From Gallibacter pasteurianus_A (GTDB lineage Bacteria > Bacillota > Clostridia > Peptostreptococcales > Anaerovoracaceae), in contig CAVBJF010000002.1 of the NCBI GenBank assembly GCA_963596005.1, positions 124,001 through 188,000 on the forward strand: a stretch of 64,000 bases of DNA. Direction: 5' to 3'. The notes below the pieces were generated by a model. The model made no database searches. It saw only the letters and a program-made list of their open reading frames with translations, and was not told where the DNA came from. Position 1 is the first letter of the stretch, and each line of letters starts with the position of its first letter. The position numbers and the translations under genes were made by a program. Below, piece by piece: positions 25,519 through 34,750 of this stretch.

Positions 25519-26586
25519 ATGGAAAAAAAATTAAAATTGTTAATCCTATTTGGCGGTGTTTCTAACGAGCATGAGGTATCTCTCATGAGTACGGCATCCA
25601 TTTTGCAGAAGATAAATATCGCAAAGTATGATATAACGAGGGTCGGCATTACAAAAAAAGGCACGTGGCTTCTTACAAATGCTACAGCGGAGGAGATAAA
25701 AAGCGGCGAATGGGAAAAAAGATCAGACAATATGCCTGTAACTATAAATTTGACGGGATCCTGTAAGGGGCTTAGAACGATTGACGGTACAGATATCCCG
25801 ATAGAGTGTGTGTTTGCTGTAATGCATGGCAAAAATGCAGAAGACGGTAGCCTGCAGGGACTGTTTCAGATTGCGGATATTCCAATCGTTGGCCCACATC
25901 TCAGGGCTTCTGCTGTCGGTATGGATAAGGTTATGGCAAAGCTTATTGCAGCAACGACAGGCGTTGCACAGGCTGAGTATTATGCGATAAACAGATATAA
26001 ATTTGCGACAAATCCGCTTGGTGAGCTTGCAAATATAACAAAGGCTTTAAATGGTGAATATCCATTTTTTGTAAAACCATCAAACAGCGGATCTTCGGTT
26101 GGCATATCAAAGGCGACAAATGAAAAAGAGCTTTTTGAAGCTATTAAGCTTGCAGCAAATATCGATGATAGGATACTCATTGAAAAGACTATAACGGGAC
26201 GAGAAATAGAGGTTGCAGTTCTTGGCAACAGTGAAGCTAGAGCAAGCAGGATCGGAGAGATACTTTCGGCAAACGACCAGCTATATGATTATGAGTCTAA
26301 ATATGTAAATGCAGCATCTAGGACGGTAATAGTAGACGATTTGCCAAAAGATGTAGAGGCGAAGATAAGACAGATGGCAGTCGATATATATCACGCATTC
26401 GACTGTAGAGGTCTTTCGCGAGTAGATTTCTTTTATACAGATAAGGGTGAGCTTGTATTTAATGAAATAAATACATTACCGGGATTTACGAGTATAAGCA
26501 TGTATCCGCAGCTTTGGCAGGATATGGGACTTACATATAGTGAAATTGTAGATAAATTGATCGAATACGCAATGGAGGAAAATTAA
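25519..26586 (+). CDS. ddl: D-alanine-D-alanine ligase
   Basis: Ddl makes the D-Ala-D-Ala dipeptide for peptidoglycan. The 355-residue ATP-grasp enzyme has FGGVSNEHEVSLMS at the N-terminus, FAVMHGKNAEDGSLQGLF, the ATP-grasp loop VKPSNSGSSVGISK and the metal-binding end VFNEINTLPGFTSISMYP. It lies 18 bases after rpe with AAAGG upstream, and thrS follows after a single base. I did not resolve the residues that separate D-Ala from D-Lac specificity. Confidence 0.95.
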   Translation: MEKKLKLLILFGGVSNEHEVSLMSTASILQKINIAKYDITRVGITKKGTWLLTNATAEEIKSGEWEKRSDNMPVTINLTGSCKGLRTIDGTDIPIECVFAVMHGKNAEDGSLQGLFQIADIPIVGPHLRASAVGMDKVMAKLIAATTGVAQAEYYAINRYKFATNPLGELANITKALNGEYPFFVKPSNSGSSVGISKATNEKELFEAIKLAANIDDRILIEKTITGREIEVAVLGNSEARASRIGEILSANDQLYDYESKYVNAASRTVIVDDLPKDVEAKIRQMAVDIYHAFDCRGLSRVDFFYTDKGELVFNEINTLPGFTSISMYPQLWQDMGLTYSEIVDKLIEYAMEEN

Positions 26587-26587
26587 A

Positions 26588-28348
26588 ATGGCTAAAGAAA
26601 AAATAAACTTTGATGATGAAGCGATGAGAAAACAATACAGGCATACAACTTCTCATATTTTGGCGCAGGCTATAAAAGAGCTTTGGCCAGAAGCAAAGCT
26701 TGCAATAGGGCCTGCGATTGAGGATGGATTTTATTATGATATCGACCTTGATTATAAGCTTTCAGAGGATGATTTTAGGGCTATAGAAAAAGAAATGAAA
26801 AAAATCATGAAAGCAGGATATCCTCTCGAAAGATTTGAGCTTCCAAGAGATGAGGCTATAAAATATATGCAGGAAAGGAATGAAGACTACAAAGTAGAGC
26901 TTATAGAGGATTTGCCGGAAGGTGAAATAATCTCGTTTTATAAGCAGGGAGATTTTGTAGATCTGTGTGCAGGACCGCATATGGCAAAGACAAGCGACAT
27001 CAAAGCTGTTAAGCTTACAAGCGTTGCAGGAGCTTATTGGCGTGGAGATTCAAACAATAAGATGCTCCAAAGGATTTACGGAACAAGCTTCCCATCACAG
27101 GAAGAGCTTGATGCGTACATCAAGAGAATGGAAGAAGCTAAGAAGAGAGACCATAGAAAGATCGGCAAAGAAATGGATCTGTTCGCACTCTTTGAAGAGG
27201 GCCCGGGATTCCCATTCTTCTTGCCAAACGGTATGGTGCTTAGAAATGAGCTCGAAAACTTCTGGAGAAGCGAGCATAAAAAGAGAGGATATGTTGAGAT
27301 AAAGACTCCTATCATTTTAAATGAAGCATTGTGGCATACATCAGGTCACTGGGACCATTATAAGGACAATATGTACTTTACAACTATTGATGATGAGGCA
27401 TATGCAATAAAGCCGATGAATTGCCCGGGTTCTTGCCTCGTATATAACAGAAAACCACATAGCTACAGAGAATTTCCTATGAGAGTCGGTGAGCTTGGAC
27501 AGGTACACAGACATGAGCTGTCAGGTGCGCTTCACGGGTTATTTAGGGTTAGAACATTTACACAAGATGATGCTCATATCTTTATGTTGCCTGAGCAAAT
27601 AAAGGATGAGATCAAAGGCGTAATTGATTTTATAGATTATATATATAAAGATGTATTTGGTTTCAAATACCATATCGAGCTTTCGACAAGACCTGAGGAT
27701 TATATCGGGGAGCTTGAACTTTGGGATAAGGCAACAGAGGCGCTAAAGGAAGCCGTAGAAGAAAAAGGACTTGATTATGTTATAAATGAAGGAGATGGAG
27801 CATTTTACGGTCCTAAGCTTGACTTCCACCTTGAGGACTCTATCGGCAGGACTTGGCAGTGTGGCACAATACAGCTTGATTATATGATGCCGGAAAGATT
27901 TAATCTTGAATATACAGGTCACGATGGAGAAAAGCATAGACCTATCATGATTCACCGAGTTATCTTTGGCTCAATCGAAAGATTTATCGGTATTCTTACA
28001 GAGAATTATGCTGGAAAATTCCCGGTATGGCTTGCACCTGTTCAGCTAAAGCTACTCACAGTTACAGAAAAGAATATAGCATATGCAAACAAGATTGCAG
28101 AAGAGCTTGATAAACTTGGCATCAGGGTAAAGGTGGATGACAGAAACGAAAAGATAGGATACAAGCTAAGAGAAGCAAGAAATGAGAGAGTTACTTATAT
28201 TGCTGTTATAGGCGACAAAGAGGAGGATTCCGAAACTTTGAGCTTAAGACACAACATTAAAGGCGAGCTTGGAGAGATGAGCGTAAGCGACTTTACAGCA
28301 CATATACTTGATGAGATAGAGTCAAAGATTGCATACGAGCAGGAATAA
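26588..28348 (+). CDS. thrS: Threonyl-tRNA synthetase lacking the N-terminal TGS domain
   Basis: At 586 residues it starts directly at the editing domain: HTTSHILAQA with the HxxxH motif near residue 18, and CAGPHMAKTSDI later. The catalytic domain has RVGELGQVHRHELSGALHGLFRVR and TFTQDDAHIF, followed by the anticodon-binding domain. The usual TGS domain of about 60 residues is missing, and ddl ends one base before the ATG, so there is no room for it. There is no T-box in front, unlike ileS in this window; expression must come from the long upstream operon. Confidence 0.94.
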   Translation: MAKEKINFDDEAMRKQYRHTTSHILAQAIKELWPEAKLAIGPAIEDGFYYDIDLDYKLSEDDFRAIEKEMKKIMKAGYPLERFELPRDEAIKYMQERNEDYKVELIEDLPEGEIISFYKQGDFVDLCAGPHMAKTSDIKAVKLTSVAGAYWRGDSNNKMLQRIYGTSFPSQEELDAYIKRMEEAKKRDHRKIGKEMDLFALFEEGPGFPFFLPNGMVLRNELENFWRSEHKKRGYVEIKTPIILNEALWHTSGHWDHYKDNMYFTTIDDEAYAIKPMNCPGSCLVYNRKPHSYREFPMRVGELGQVHRHELSGALHGLFRVRTFTQDDAHIFMLPEQIKDEIKGVIDFIDYIYKDVFGFKYHIELSTRPEDYIGELELWDKATEALKEAVEEKGLDYVINEGDGAFYGPKLDFHLEDSIGRTWQCGTIQLDYMMPERFNLEYTGHDGEKHRPIMIHRVIFGSIERFIGILTENYAGKFPVWLAPVQLKLLTVTEKNIAYANKIAEELDKLGIRVKVDDRNEKIGYKLREARNERVTYIAVIGDKEEDSETLSLRHNIKGELGEMSVSDFTAHILDEIESKIAYEQE

Positions 28349-28377
28349 GCTTTTTACTCATAAGATCATCTGAGGTA

Positions 28378-28406
28378 TTGCAATTTTAACGAACAAGTGC
28401 TAAACT
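28378..28406 (+). promoter_or_regulatory. Predicted promoter of the rimP-nusA-infB operon
   Basis: TTGCAA (28378-28383), 17 bases, TAAACT (28401-28406) preceded by TGC, which makes an extended -10. Transcription would start near 28413, just ahead of the hairpin at 28430. Confidence 0.5.
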
Positions 28407-28429
28407 TAAGTAGCATTAAAGATAAGACG

Positions 28430-28460
28430 AGAGTGGGCAGAAGCCCACTCTTTACTTTTG
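28430..28460 (+). terminator. Terminator-like hairpin in the rimP leader
   Basis: AGAGTGGGC (28430-28438) pairs perfectly with GCCCACTCT (28443-28451) over an AGAA loop, then TTACTTTTG. It may end the thrS transcript, or, if the promoter at 28378 is real, act as an attenuator in the rimP leader. The T-run is interrupted, so termination may be partial. Confidence 0.7.
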
Positions 28461-28485
28461 AAATCGATTGTTAAAAGGAGCACAT

Positions 28486-28962
28486 ATGGCGAAAAAGAAA
28501 ATAAAAGAGCTTGTAGAGGATATTTTAGCAAATTACCTTACACAGAATAACTTATTCCTATGGAATGTCGAATTTACAAAGGAAGCAAAGGATTGGTTTT
28601 TGCGAGTTTATATTGACAAGGACGAAGGTTATGTTGATATTGCGGATTGCGAGGGCGTAAGCAGATTTTTAAGCGAAGCACTTGATAAGGACGATCCAAT
28701 CGAACAAAATTATTATTTAGAGGTTTCGTCGCCGGGCATGGATAGAGAGCTTATAACCGATGAACATTATAAGAAATACATAGGGCATTTAGTAGAGATG
28801 AAACTTTATAAGGCGCAAGATGGCAAAAAAAACATCTCGGCAATACTAAGCGGAGTAGATGACAAAAACTATTATCTCACGACAGATGATAGTGATATAA
28901 AAAAGGATATAACAATAGAAAAATCGCAAGTAGCAAAGACAAAACTTGCAATAGTAATATAA
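28486..28962 (+). CDS. rimP: Ribosome maturation factor RimP
   Basis: RimP assists 30S assembly. The ATG at 28486 sits behind AAAAGGAG; an earlier in-frame start at 28468 would place the initiator ahead of this site. The 158 residues include FLRVYIDKDEGYVDIADCEGVSRFLSEALD and YYLEVSSPGMDREL, the two conserved blocks. It is the first gene of the classic rimP-nusA-rnpM-ylxQ-infB-rbfA cluster. Confidence 0.95.
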   Translation: MAKKKIKELVEDILANYLTQNNLFLWNVEFTKEAKDWFLRVYIDKDEGYVDIADCEGVSRFLSEALDKDDPIEQNYYLEVSSPGMDRELITDEHYKKYIGHLVEMKLYKAQDGKKNISAILSGVDDKNYYLTTDDSDIKKDITIEKSQVAKTKLAIVI

Positions 28963-28980
28963 AAGAGAAAGGAATGGACA

Positions 28981-30078
28981 ATGAATCAAGAATTTATATC
29001 AGCAGTAGAGGAGCTTGAGAAGACAAGGGGTATCTCAAAAGAGACGCTTTTTGAAGCGATCGAATCAGCACTTGTTTCGGCTTACAAAAAAAATTATGGT
29101 ACGAATCAAAATGTATATGTAGATATTGACAAGGATACAGGCGATATAAATGTATATATGTCGATGGATGTAGTAGATCAGATTGAAGACGAAAGCTCAC
29201 AAATTTCTCTTGCTGAGGCGCAGGAAATAGATCCCGACTATGTTGTGGGCGATGTTGTTGAGTACATGGTTACGCCAAGAGATTTTGGCAGGATAGCCGC
29301 ACAAACAGCAAAACAGGTTGTTGTTCAGCGGATTAGAGAAGCCGAAAGAACTATGGTATATGACGAATACATTGAAAAAGCGGGACATGTTGTGACAGGT
29401 ATCGTACAAAGAAAAAGCAACGGTACTATTTTTGTAAATATAGGTAGAACAGATGGTATACTTCCTGCAAGAGAGCAGGTAAAAACTGAAAAAATCGAAC
29501 CTGGTGATAGGCTAAAAGTCTACATTATGGATGTTAAAAATGGCAGCAGAGGAGCTCAGGTATTTTTATCAAGATCTCATCCGGGTCTTGTAAAGGGCTT
29601 ATTTGAGCTCGAGGTGCCGGAAATAGAGGATGGCACTGTTGAAATAAAAAGCATTGCAAGGGAAGCAGGTTCGAGGACAAAGATTGCTGTTTATGCACAA
29701 GACGAGGCGGTAGATCCTGTTGGTGCATGCGTAGGCGCACGTGGTATCAGAGTTCAAAATGTAGTAGACGAAATTTGGGGCGAAAAGATAGATATCATCA
29801 ATTGGAGCGAGGATCCTGCTATGCTTATAAGCAATGTGCTTGCACCATCCGAGGTAGAGAGCGTAGATATTGATGAAGAGGGAAAAATGGCAGAGGTTGT
29901 AGTACCTGACAGCCAGCTTTCGCTTGCTATCGGCAAATCAGGACAAAATGTAAGACTTGCCGCAAAACTTTGTGGATGGAAGATAGATATAAAAAGTCAT
30001 TCACAGCTTCTTGAAGAAGATGACGACATAGTAGAGGTCGCAATCGATGAAGACAAAGAAGAGGAGATAAAAGAGTGA
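28981..30078 (+). CDS. nusA: Transcription termination/antitermination factor NusA
   Basis: NusA binds RNA polymerase and modulates pausing and termination. The 365-residue protein has the N-terminal polymerase-binding domain (about 1-125), an S1 domain (GHVVTGIVQRKSNGTIFVNIGRTDGILP) and two KH domains (DPVGACVGARGIRVQ and LAIGKSGQNVRLAAKL). It lacks the C-terminal acidic repeats of proteobacteria, as is usual in Firmicutes. The end overlaps rnpM by four bases (GTGA). Confidence 0.96.
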   Translation: MNQEFISAVEELEKTRGISKETLFEAIESALVSAYKKNYGTNQNVYVDIDKDTGDINVYMSMDVVDQIEDESSQISLAEAQEIDPDYVVGDVVEYMVTPRDFGRIAAQTAKQVVVQRIREAERTMVYDEYIEKAGHVVTGIVQRKSNGTIFVNIGRTDGILPAREQVKTEKIEPGDRLKVYIMDVKNGSRGAQVFLSRSHPGLVKGLFELEVPEIEDGTVEIKSIAREAGSRTKIAVYAQDEAVDPVGACVGARGIRVQNVVDEIWGEKIDIINWSEDPAMLISNVLAPSEVESVDIDEEGKMAEVVVPDSQLSLAIGKSGQNVRLAAKLCGWKIDIKSHSQLLEEDDDIVEVAIDEDKEEEIKE

Positions 30079-30350
30079 AGCAAAAAAAGACTCCTATGAG
30101 AAAATGCGTGGGCTGTAACAATTCCAAACCCAAAAAAGAGCTTATAAGGATTGCATACTATGAGGGGAATATGGCTGTGGATGTTACAGGTAGAGCAAAT
30201 GGCAGAGGCATATATATATGCAAAAATGAAGATTGCCTGAAAAATGCGATAAAGAGAAAGGCATTTAATAGAGCTTTTGGAATGGATATAGACGATACTC
30301 AAAAGGAAGTACTCATAGAGGAAATAAAAAAATATGAAGAAGATAAATAG
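30075..30350 (+). CDS. rnpM: RNA-binding protein RnpM (YlxR, DUF448)
   Basis: A 91-residue basic protein starting at GTG overlapping the nusA stop. The motif MRKCVGCNNSKPKKELIRI and the block GRANGRGIYICKNEDCLKNAIKRK are diagnostic of YlxR. In B. subtilis the family member has been reported to modulate RNase P. It overlaps ylxQ by 17 bases. Confidence 0.92.
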   Translation: MKQKKTPMRKCVGCNNSKPKKELIRIAYYEGNMAVDVTGRANGRGIYICKNEDCLKNAIKRKAFNRAFGMDIDDTQKEVLIEEIKKYEEDK

Positions 30351-30642
30351 CTATATGGGATTTGCAAGACGCTCCGGCAATATGGTGGCCGGAACAGACA
30401 TCTGTATAGCATGGATGAAAAAAAATAAAATAAAACTTCTTATCATAGCTGAAGATATCGCAGAAAACTCTAAAGAAAAAATCCTTTCCGCTGCAAAAAA
30501 AATGAACACGCCATATAAGGTATTTGGCAAAAGCGATGAAATATCACATATGACCGGATATGACGGGCGGATGACTTTTGGAATAACGGATGATAATTTT
30601 GCGGATATCATAGCAAGGGAAATTGACAAGTATGAAAAATGA
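30334..30642 (+). CDS. ylxQ: L7Ae-family kink-turn RNA-binding protein YlxQ
   Basis: A 102-residue L7Ae/L30e-like protein: YMGFARRSGNMVAGTD near the start and IKLLIIAEDIAENSKEKI in the middle. Such proteins bind kink-turn RNA; the ylxQ role is not settled. Its conserved place is between rnpM and infB, as here. AAGGAGG lies just after its stop and serves infB. Confidence 0.9.
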   Translation: MKKINSYMGFARRSGNMVAGTDICIAWMKKNKIKLLIIAEDIAENSKEKILSAAKKMNTPYKVFGKSDEISHMTGYDGRMTFGITDDNFADIIAREIDKYEK

Positions 30643-30655
30643 AAGGAGGGTTCTT

Positions 30656-33343
30656 ATGACAGTGAAGATCGGAGAATTAGCAAAAAAATTAAATATTGCA
30701 AATAAAGAGGTTGTCACTCAGGCGCAGGCTATGGGCATAGTGGCAAAAACAGCAAGCAGTTCTATAACTGAGGAAGAGGCAATTGCTATTGAAAATGCAC
30801 TTTTAAATGAGAAAGAATCAAATGAAACAAAAGTTGTACAGGCAAAGGTAAAAAAGGTGACTGCAACAAACGAAAGCGAGCCAAAAATAAAAGTAAAGGC
30901 CGCTAAGGTTGTAATGCAGGCAAACCTTTCAGGAGGGCAACAGACAACTCCGCAGGCTACAACTACTAATGCGCAAGGTGCGCCAAAAACAGGGGTAAAG
31001 AGGACACCGATAGGAAGACCTATCACAAAGGCTGAAGCCGAAAATAGGAGAAGACCGGCGGGAAAGCCTATAACTAAAAAAGAAAAGGTCGAAAAGGATG
31101 CCATAGCTGCCAAAGAAAAAGAAGCAATTATAGCAAAAAAAGCAGCAGAAGAAAAAGCAAACGAAATTGAAAAAAAGAAAAAAGAAGAAACTGTGCCTAA
31201 AGCGGTGAATGTAGAGAAAGCAGAGGAAAAACAAGAAACTTTTGCAAGGCCAAAAATAGTTAAGCGTGCCGAAGACATAAAGAGAGAGGAAAAAGAAAAA
31301 AAGCAAAAGGAAAAGGAAAGAGAACGTGACAACCTAGCAAGTGCCGTGGCACCATCAGAACCTCATTCAAAAAGCGATAACAGAAAATCATCTAAAAAAG
31401 ATAAGGACAGAGAAAAGGAAAGAAATAGAGAAAAAGAGGGTAAGAATGCTCGTCGCAAGGATAAGAGAAGACGCGATGACGGTTTGACAAAATACGCAGA
31501 GGGCTCACTCGAAAAGAAGACAAGGAAAAAGGCACAAAAGAAGGCTAAGCCTGAGGTAGAGCAGGAGGTTGAAGCAGAGCCAATCCCGGTAGGCACAAAG
31601 GTTATAAACATTCCTATCACAGTTGCAGGATATTGTGAGCAGGTTGGAGTATCTGTGTCACAAGTTATTATGACTCTTATGAAGCTTGGTATTGTCACAA
31701 ATATCAACGCAAACCTCGATGAGGATACAGCACTTATACTCAGTGAGGAGCTTGGAGTAAGCGTTGTTATAGGACAGGTTGAGGAAGAACAGATAGACGA
31801 GGGCTTTGAAGATTTTGAGGACAAGGAAGAACAGCTTGTATCAAGGCCTCCTATCATAACCGTTATGGGTCACGTTGACCACGGTAAGACATCGCTTCTT
31901 GATGCTATAAGAGCGACAAACGTAACAGCCTCAGAATCAGGCGGTATCACTCAGCACATCGGTGCTTCTGAGGTTAGGTTAAAGGATCACAGGATTGTAT
32001 TTTTAGATACACCGGGCCACGAAGCTTTTACAGCAATGAGGGCAAGAGGTGCGGATATTACAGATATAGCTGTGCTCGTAGTTGCGGCCGATGACTCTGT
32101 AAAGCCACAGACAATAGAGTCGATAAGCCACGCAAAGGCGGCAGGCGTACCTATGATAGTTGCAATAAATAAGATGGACAAGCCGGGAGCTAACCCTGAT
32201 ATGGTAAAAACCGATCTTGCCGAAAACGGAGTTTTAGTAGAGGACTGGGGCGGAGATGTTATAAGCGTGCCCGTTTCTGCTAAAACAGGCGAGGGTGTCG
32301 AAAATCTTCTTGAGATGATACTTCTGCAGGCAGAAGTGCTTGAGCTGAAAGCAAATCCTAAGAGACTTGGACTCGGTACGGTTATAGAAGCACGACTTGA
32401 CAAGGCAAAGGGATCTGTTGCAACGCTTCTTGTTACAAATGGTACCGTAAAGACAGGGCAGAGCATAGTAGCAGGTAATACCTCAGGCAGAATTCGTCTC
32501 ATGACAGATTATAAGGGCACGACTATTAAGAAAGCGGGACCTGCTACGGCAGTTGAAGTACTTGGACTTACAGATGTTCCTGCCGCAGGGGACGATTTTC
32601 ATGTAGTTAAGGACGATAAGCTTGCAAGGGAGATTGCCGAAAAGAGAAAGACTAAGCAAAGAGAAGAGATACTTGCACGAAATGCAAGCTCAACGCTCGA
32701 GGAATTATTTAGCCAGATAAAAGAGGGCGAGGTAAAGGATCTGAACCTAATTGTAAAGGGTGATGTTATGGGCTCTGTAGGTGCTGTAGTTTCATCTCTT
32801 GAAAAACTTACAAATGAGGAGGTAAGGATAAAGATTATTCACTCAGGTGTAGGTGCTATCACAGAAACAGATGTAACACTTGCAAGTACATCCGGAGCTG
32901 TTATTATCGGCTTTAACGTAAGACCGGCAGCAAGCGTACAGTCGATTGCTGACAGGGAAAATGTACAGATAAGAACATACAGAGTTATCTACAATATCAT
33001 AGATGATGTAGAAAATGCGATGAGAGGTATGCTTGATCCCGAATTTAAGGAAGTTGTTATGGGGCAGGCAGAAATCAGAGAGACCTTTAAGGTGCCAAAT
33101 GTCGGTACTGTCGGAGGTGCATATGTTACAGACGGAAGCATCGCAAGAAATGCAAGCGTGCGTATAGTAAGAGACGGTATAGTTATTCATGAAGGCAAGA
33201 TGGCTTCTCTCAGAAGATTTAAGGATGATGTCAGGGAAGTACAACAAGGGTACGAATGTGGTATCGGTATTGAAAACTTCAACGACATCAAGGAGGGCGA
33301 TATCATAGAGTGCTTTAAGATGGAGGAAGTTGCACGCGATTAG
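30656..33343 (+). CDS. infB: Translation initiation factor IF-2
   Basis: IF-2 is the GTPase that places initiator tRNA on the ribosome. ATG 30656 follows GGAGGG and gives MTVKIGELAKKLNI, the family N-terminus; an 11-residue upstream extension overlaps ylxQ and lacks a site. The 895-residue protein has a long Lys/Glu-rich linker (about 80-310), a second IF2-N domain (PITVAGYCEQVGVSVSQVIMTLMKLGI), the G domain with GHVDHGKT (about 404-411), DTPGHEAF and NKMD, and C-terminal beta-barrel domains. Confidence 0.97.
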   Translation: MTVKIGELAKKLNIANKEVVTQAQAMGIVAKTASSSITEEEAIAIENALLNEKESNETKVVQAKVKKVTATNESEPKIKVKAAKVVMQANLSGGQQTTPQATTTNAQGAPKTGVKRTPIGRPITKAEAENRRRPAGKPITKKEKVEKDAIAAKEKEAIIAKKAAEEKANEIEKKKKEETVPKAVNVEKAEEKQETFARPKIVKRAEDIKREEKEKKQKEKERERDNLASAVAPSEPHSKSDNRKSSKKDKDREKERNREKEGKNARRKDKRRRDDGLTKYAEGSLEKKTRKKAQKKAKPEVEQEVEAEPIPVGTKVINIPITVAGYCEQVGVSVSQVIMTLMKLGIVTNINANLDEDTALILSEELGVSVVIGQVEEEQIDEGFEDFEDKEEQLVSRPPIITVMGHVDHGKTSLLDAIRATNVTASESGGITQHIGASEVRLKDHRIVFLDTPGHEAFTAMRARGADITDIAVLVVAADDSVKPQTIESISHAKAAGVPMIVAINKMDKPGANPDMVKTDLAENGVLVEDWGGDVISVPVSAKTGEGVENLLEMILLQAEVLELKANPKRLGLGTVIEARLDKAKGSVATLLVTNGTVKTGQSIVAGNTSGRIRLMTDYKGTTIKKAGPATAVEVLGLTDVPAAGDDFHVVKDDKLAREIAEKRKTKQREEILARNASSTLEELFSQIKEGEVKDLNLIVKGDVMGSVGAVVSSLEKLTNEEVRIKIIHSGVGAITETDVTLASTSGAVIIGFNVRPAASVQSIADRENVQIRTYRVIYNIIDDVENAMRGMLDPEFKEVVMGQAEIRETFKVPNVGTVGGAYVTDGSIARNASVRIVRDGIVIHEGKMASLRRFKDDVREVQQGYECGIGIENFNDIKEGDIIECFKMEEVARD

Positions 33344-33372
33344 TCTTTTTACAGGAATGAATAGAGGAGAAG

Positions 33373-33780
33373 ATGAAAAAAAATTACAGAGCCGGTAGGC
33401 TTGGCGAGGAAATAAAAAAAATAATAAGTGATTTGCTTTTGAAAGAAATAAAGGATCCAAGACTTGAAGGCAAGCTTGTGAGTATAACAGCCGTAAAGGT
33501 TAGCAGTGACGGATCGCATGCAACCGTTTATTTTACATATTTGAGCATAGGCGAAGATGCTGCCGCTAATGTATCAAGTGGCGAGAATAAAGAAAATATG
33601 CAGGAAATGGCAGAAGTATCAGAGGCACTTAACAGCTGCAAGAGCTTTATACGCAAGGAAATCGGCAAAAATGTCAAGCTAAGACATACGCCGGAGCTTG
33701 TATTTAAGCATGATACATCGTCCGAATACGGCATGCACATTGAGGAGCTTATAAGTGCAATTTCAAAAAGCGAGGAGTAA
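33373..33780 (+). CDS. rbfA: Ribosome-binding factor A
   Basis: RbfA helps 16S rRNA 5'-end maturation. The 135-residue KH-like protein has RAGRLGEEIKKIISDLLLKEIKDPRL at the start and VSSDGSHATVYFTYL, then LRHTPELVFKHDTSSEYG. An inserted, Ser/Glu/Asn-rich loop after SIGEDAAANV makes it a little longer than usual. It starts 30 bases after infB behind GAGGAG. Confidence 0.95.
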   Translation: MKKNYRAGRLGEEIKKIISDLLLKEIKDPRLEGKLVSITAVKVSSDGSHATVYFTYLSIGEDAAANVSSGENKENMQEMAEVSEALNSCKSFIRKEIGKNVKLRHTPELVFKHDTSSEYGMHIEELISAISKSEE

Positions 33781-33786
33781 TGTGTG

Positions 33787-34749
33787 ATGAAAAATAATTC
33801 ATTTGAAGAAATCGCAGATATCTTAAAGCAAAAGGAATCATGCCTGATATTTACGCATATTGTAATGGACGGAGATGCCATAGGATCTTCTGTGGCACTT
33901 TGCCATGCATTGCGAAAACTCGGCAAAAAAGCATATCTCGCAGTTGAGGATGAGACGCCTAAAAATCTGAGATTTTTAGAAAATGATTGCCTTATAAACT
34001 ATGAGGATGTAGATTTTTTGCCTGATGTAGCGGTTGCTCTTGATTGTAGCGATGAAAACAGGTTCCCTAAAAGAGAAAAACTTTTTAAGGCGTGTGGTTG
34101 CAAGATATGTGTAGATCATCACAAAACGGCGGACGGCAATTTCGATTACAGCTATATAGATTCACAGGCGGGAGCGACAAGTGAGCTTGTGTTTTATCTC
34201 ATAAAGGCACTTGGAGTTACAATCGATGAAGTAATTGCAAAGTGTATATTTGCGGGTATCACAACGGACACAGGGAATTTTCAGTATTCAAATACGACAA
34301 AAGAGACGCATTTGATCATATCGGAGCTATATGATGTGTGCGATAGCTTCAACGATGTCAGCGTTGAGCTTTATGAAAACGAGACATTTGCAAAGATAAA
34401 ACTTCAGAGCGAGATTTTGGAAAAAGCTAAGCTTTTTGCAGGTGGCAAGGCTGTTATTTCATATGTGACGCAGCAAATGCTCAAGAATTGCGATGCGGTG
34501 ATGGATGACAGTGAGGGCACAGTTTCAAAGCTGCGGGCGATAGAAAATGTAGAGGTTGCCGTCATGTTGAGAGAAAAAGAAGACGGCACGGTAAAGGCTT
34601 CGCTTCGTTCTAAAACATATGTGGATGTTTCTGCAATATGTAAAAAGTATGGCGGAGGCGGTCATGCGAGAGCGGCAGGCTTTACATATGAGGGTAGCCT
34701 AAAGGAAGTAAGCGAGCAAATGTTAGCTGATGTAGAGGAGACAATCTAA
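33787..34749 (+). CDS. nrnA: DHH-family phosphoesterase NrnA
   Basis: NrnA degrades short oligoribonucleotides and pAp. The 320-residue protein has MDGDAIGSSVAL (DHH motif I), DCSDENR, DHHKTADGNFDY (DHH motif) and the DHHA1 domain ending GGGHARAAGF. I prefer ATG 33787; GTG 33784 is equally well placed behind GAGGAG. Its stop is one base from the truB start. Confidence 0.94.
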   Translation: MKNNSFEEIADILKQKESCLIFTHIVMDGDAIGSSVALCHALRKLGKKAYLAVEDETPKNLRFLENDCLINYEDVDFLPDVAVALDCSDENRFPKREKLFKACGCKICVDHHKTADGNFDYSYIDSQAGATSELVFYLIKALGVTIDEVIAKCIFAGITTDTGNFQYSNTTKETHLIISELYDVCDSFNDVSVELYENETFAKIKLQSEILEKAKLFAGGKAVISYVTQQMLKNCDAVMDDSEGTVSKLRAIENVEVAVMLREKEDGTVKASLRSKTYVDVSAICKKYGGGGHARAAGFTYEGSLKEVSEQMLADVEETI

Positions 34750-34750
34750 T

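Noticed and set aside
32843..33460. 205-codon minus-strand frame across the infB-rbfA junction
   Set aside because: Cys/Ser/Tyr-rich shadow of two conserved genes, with no supporting signals.
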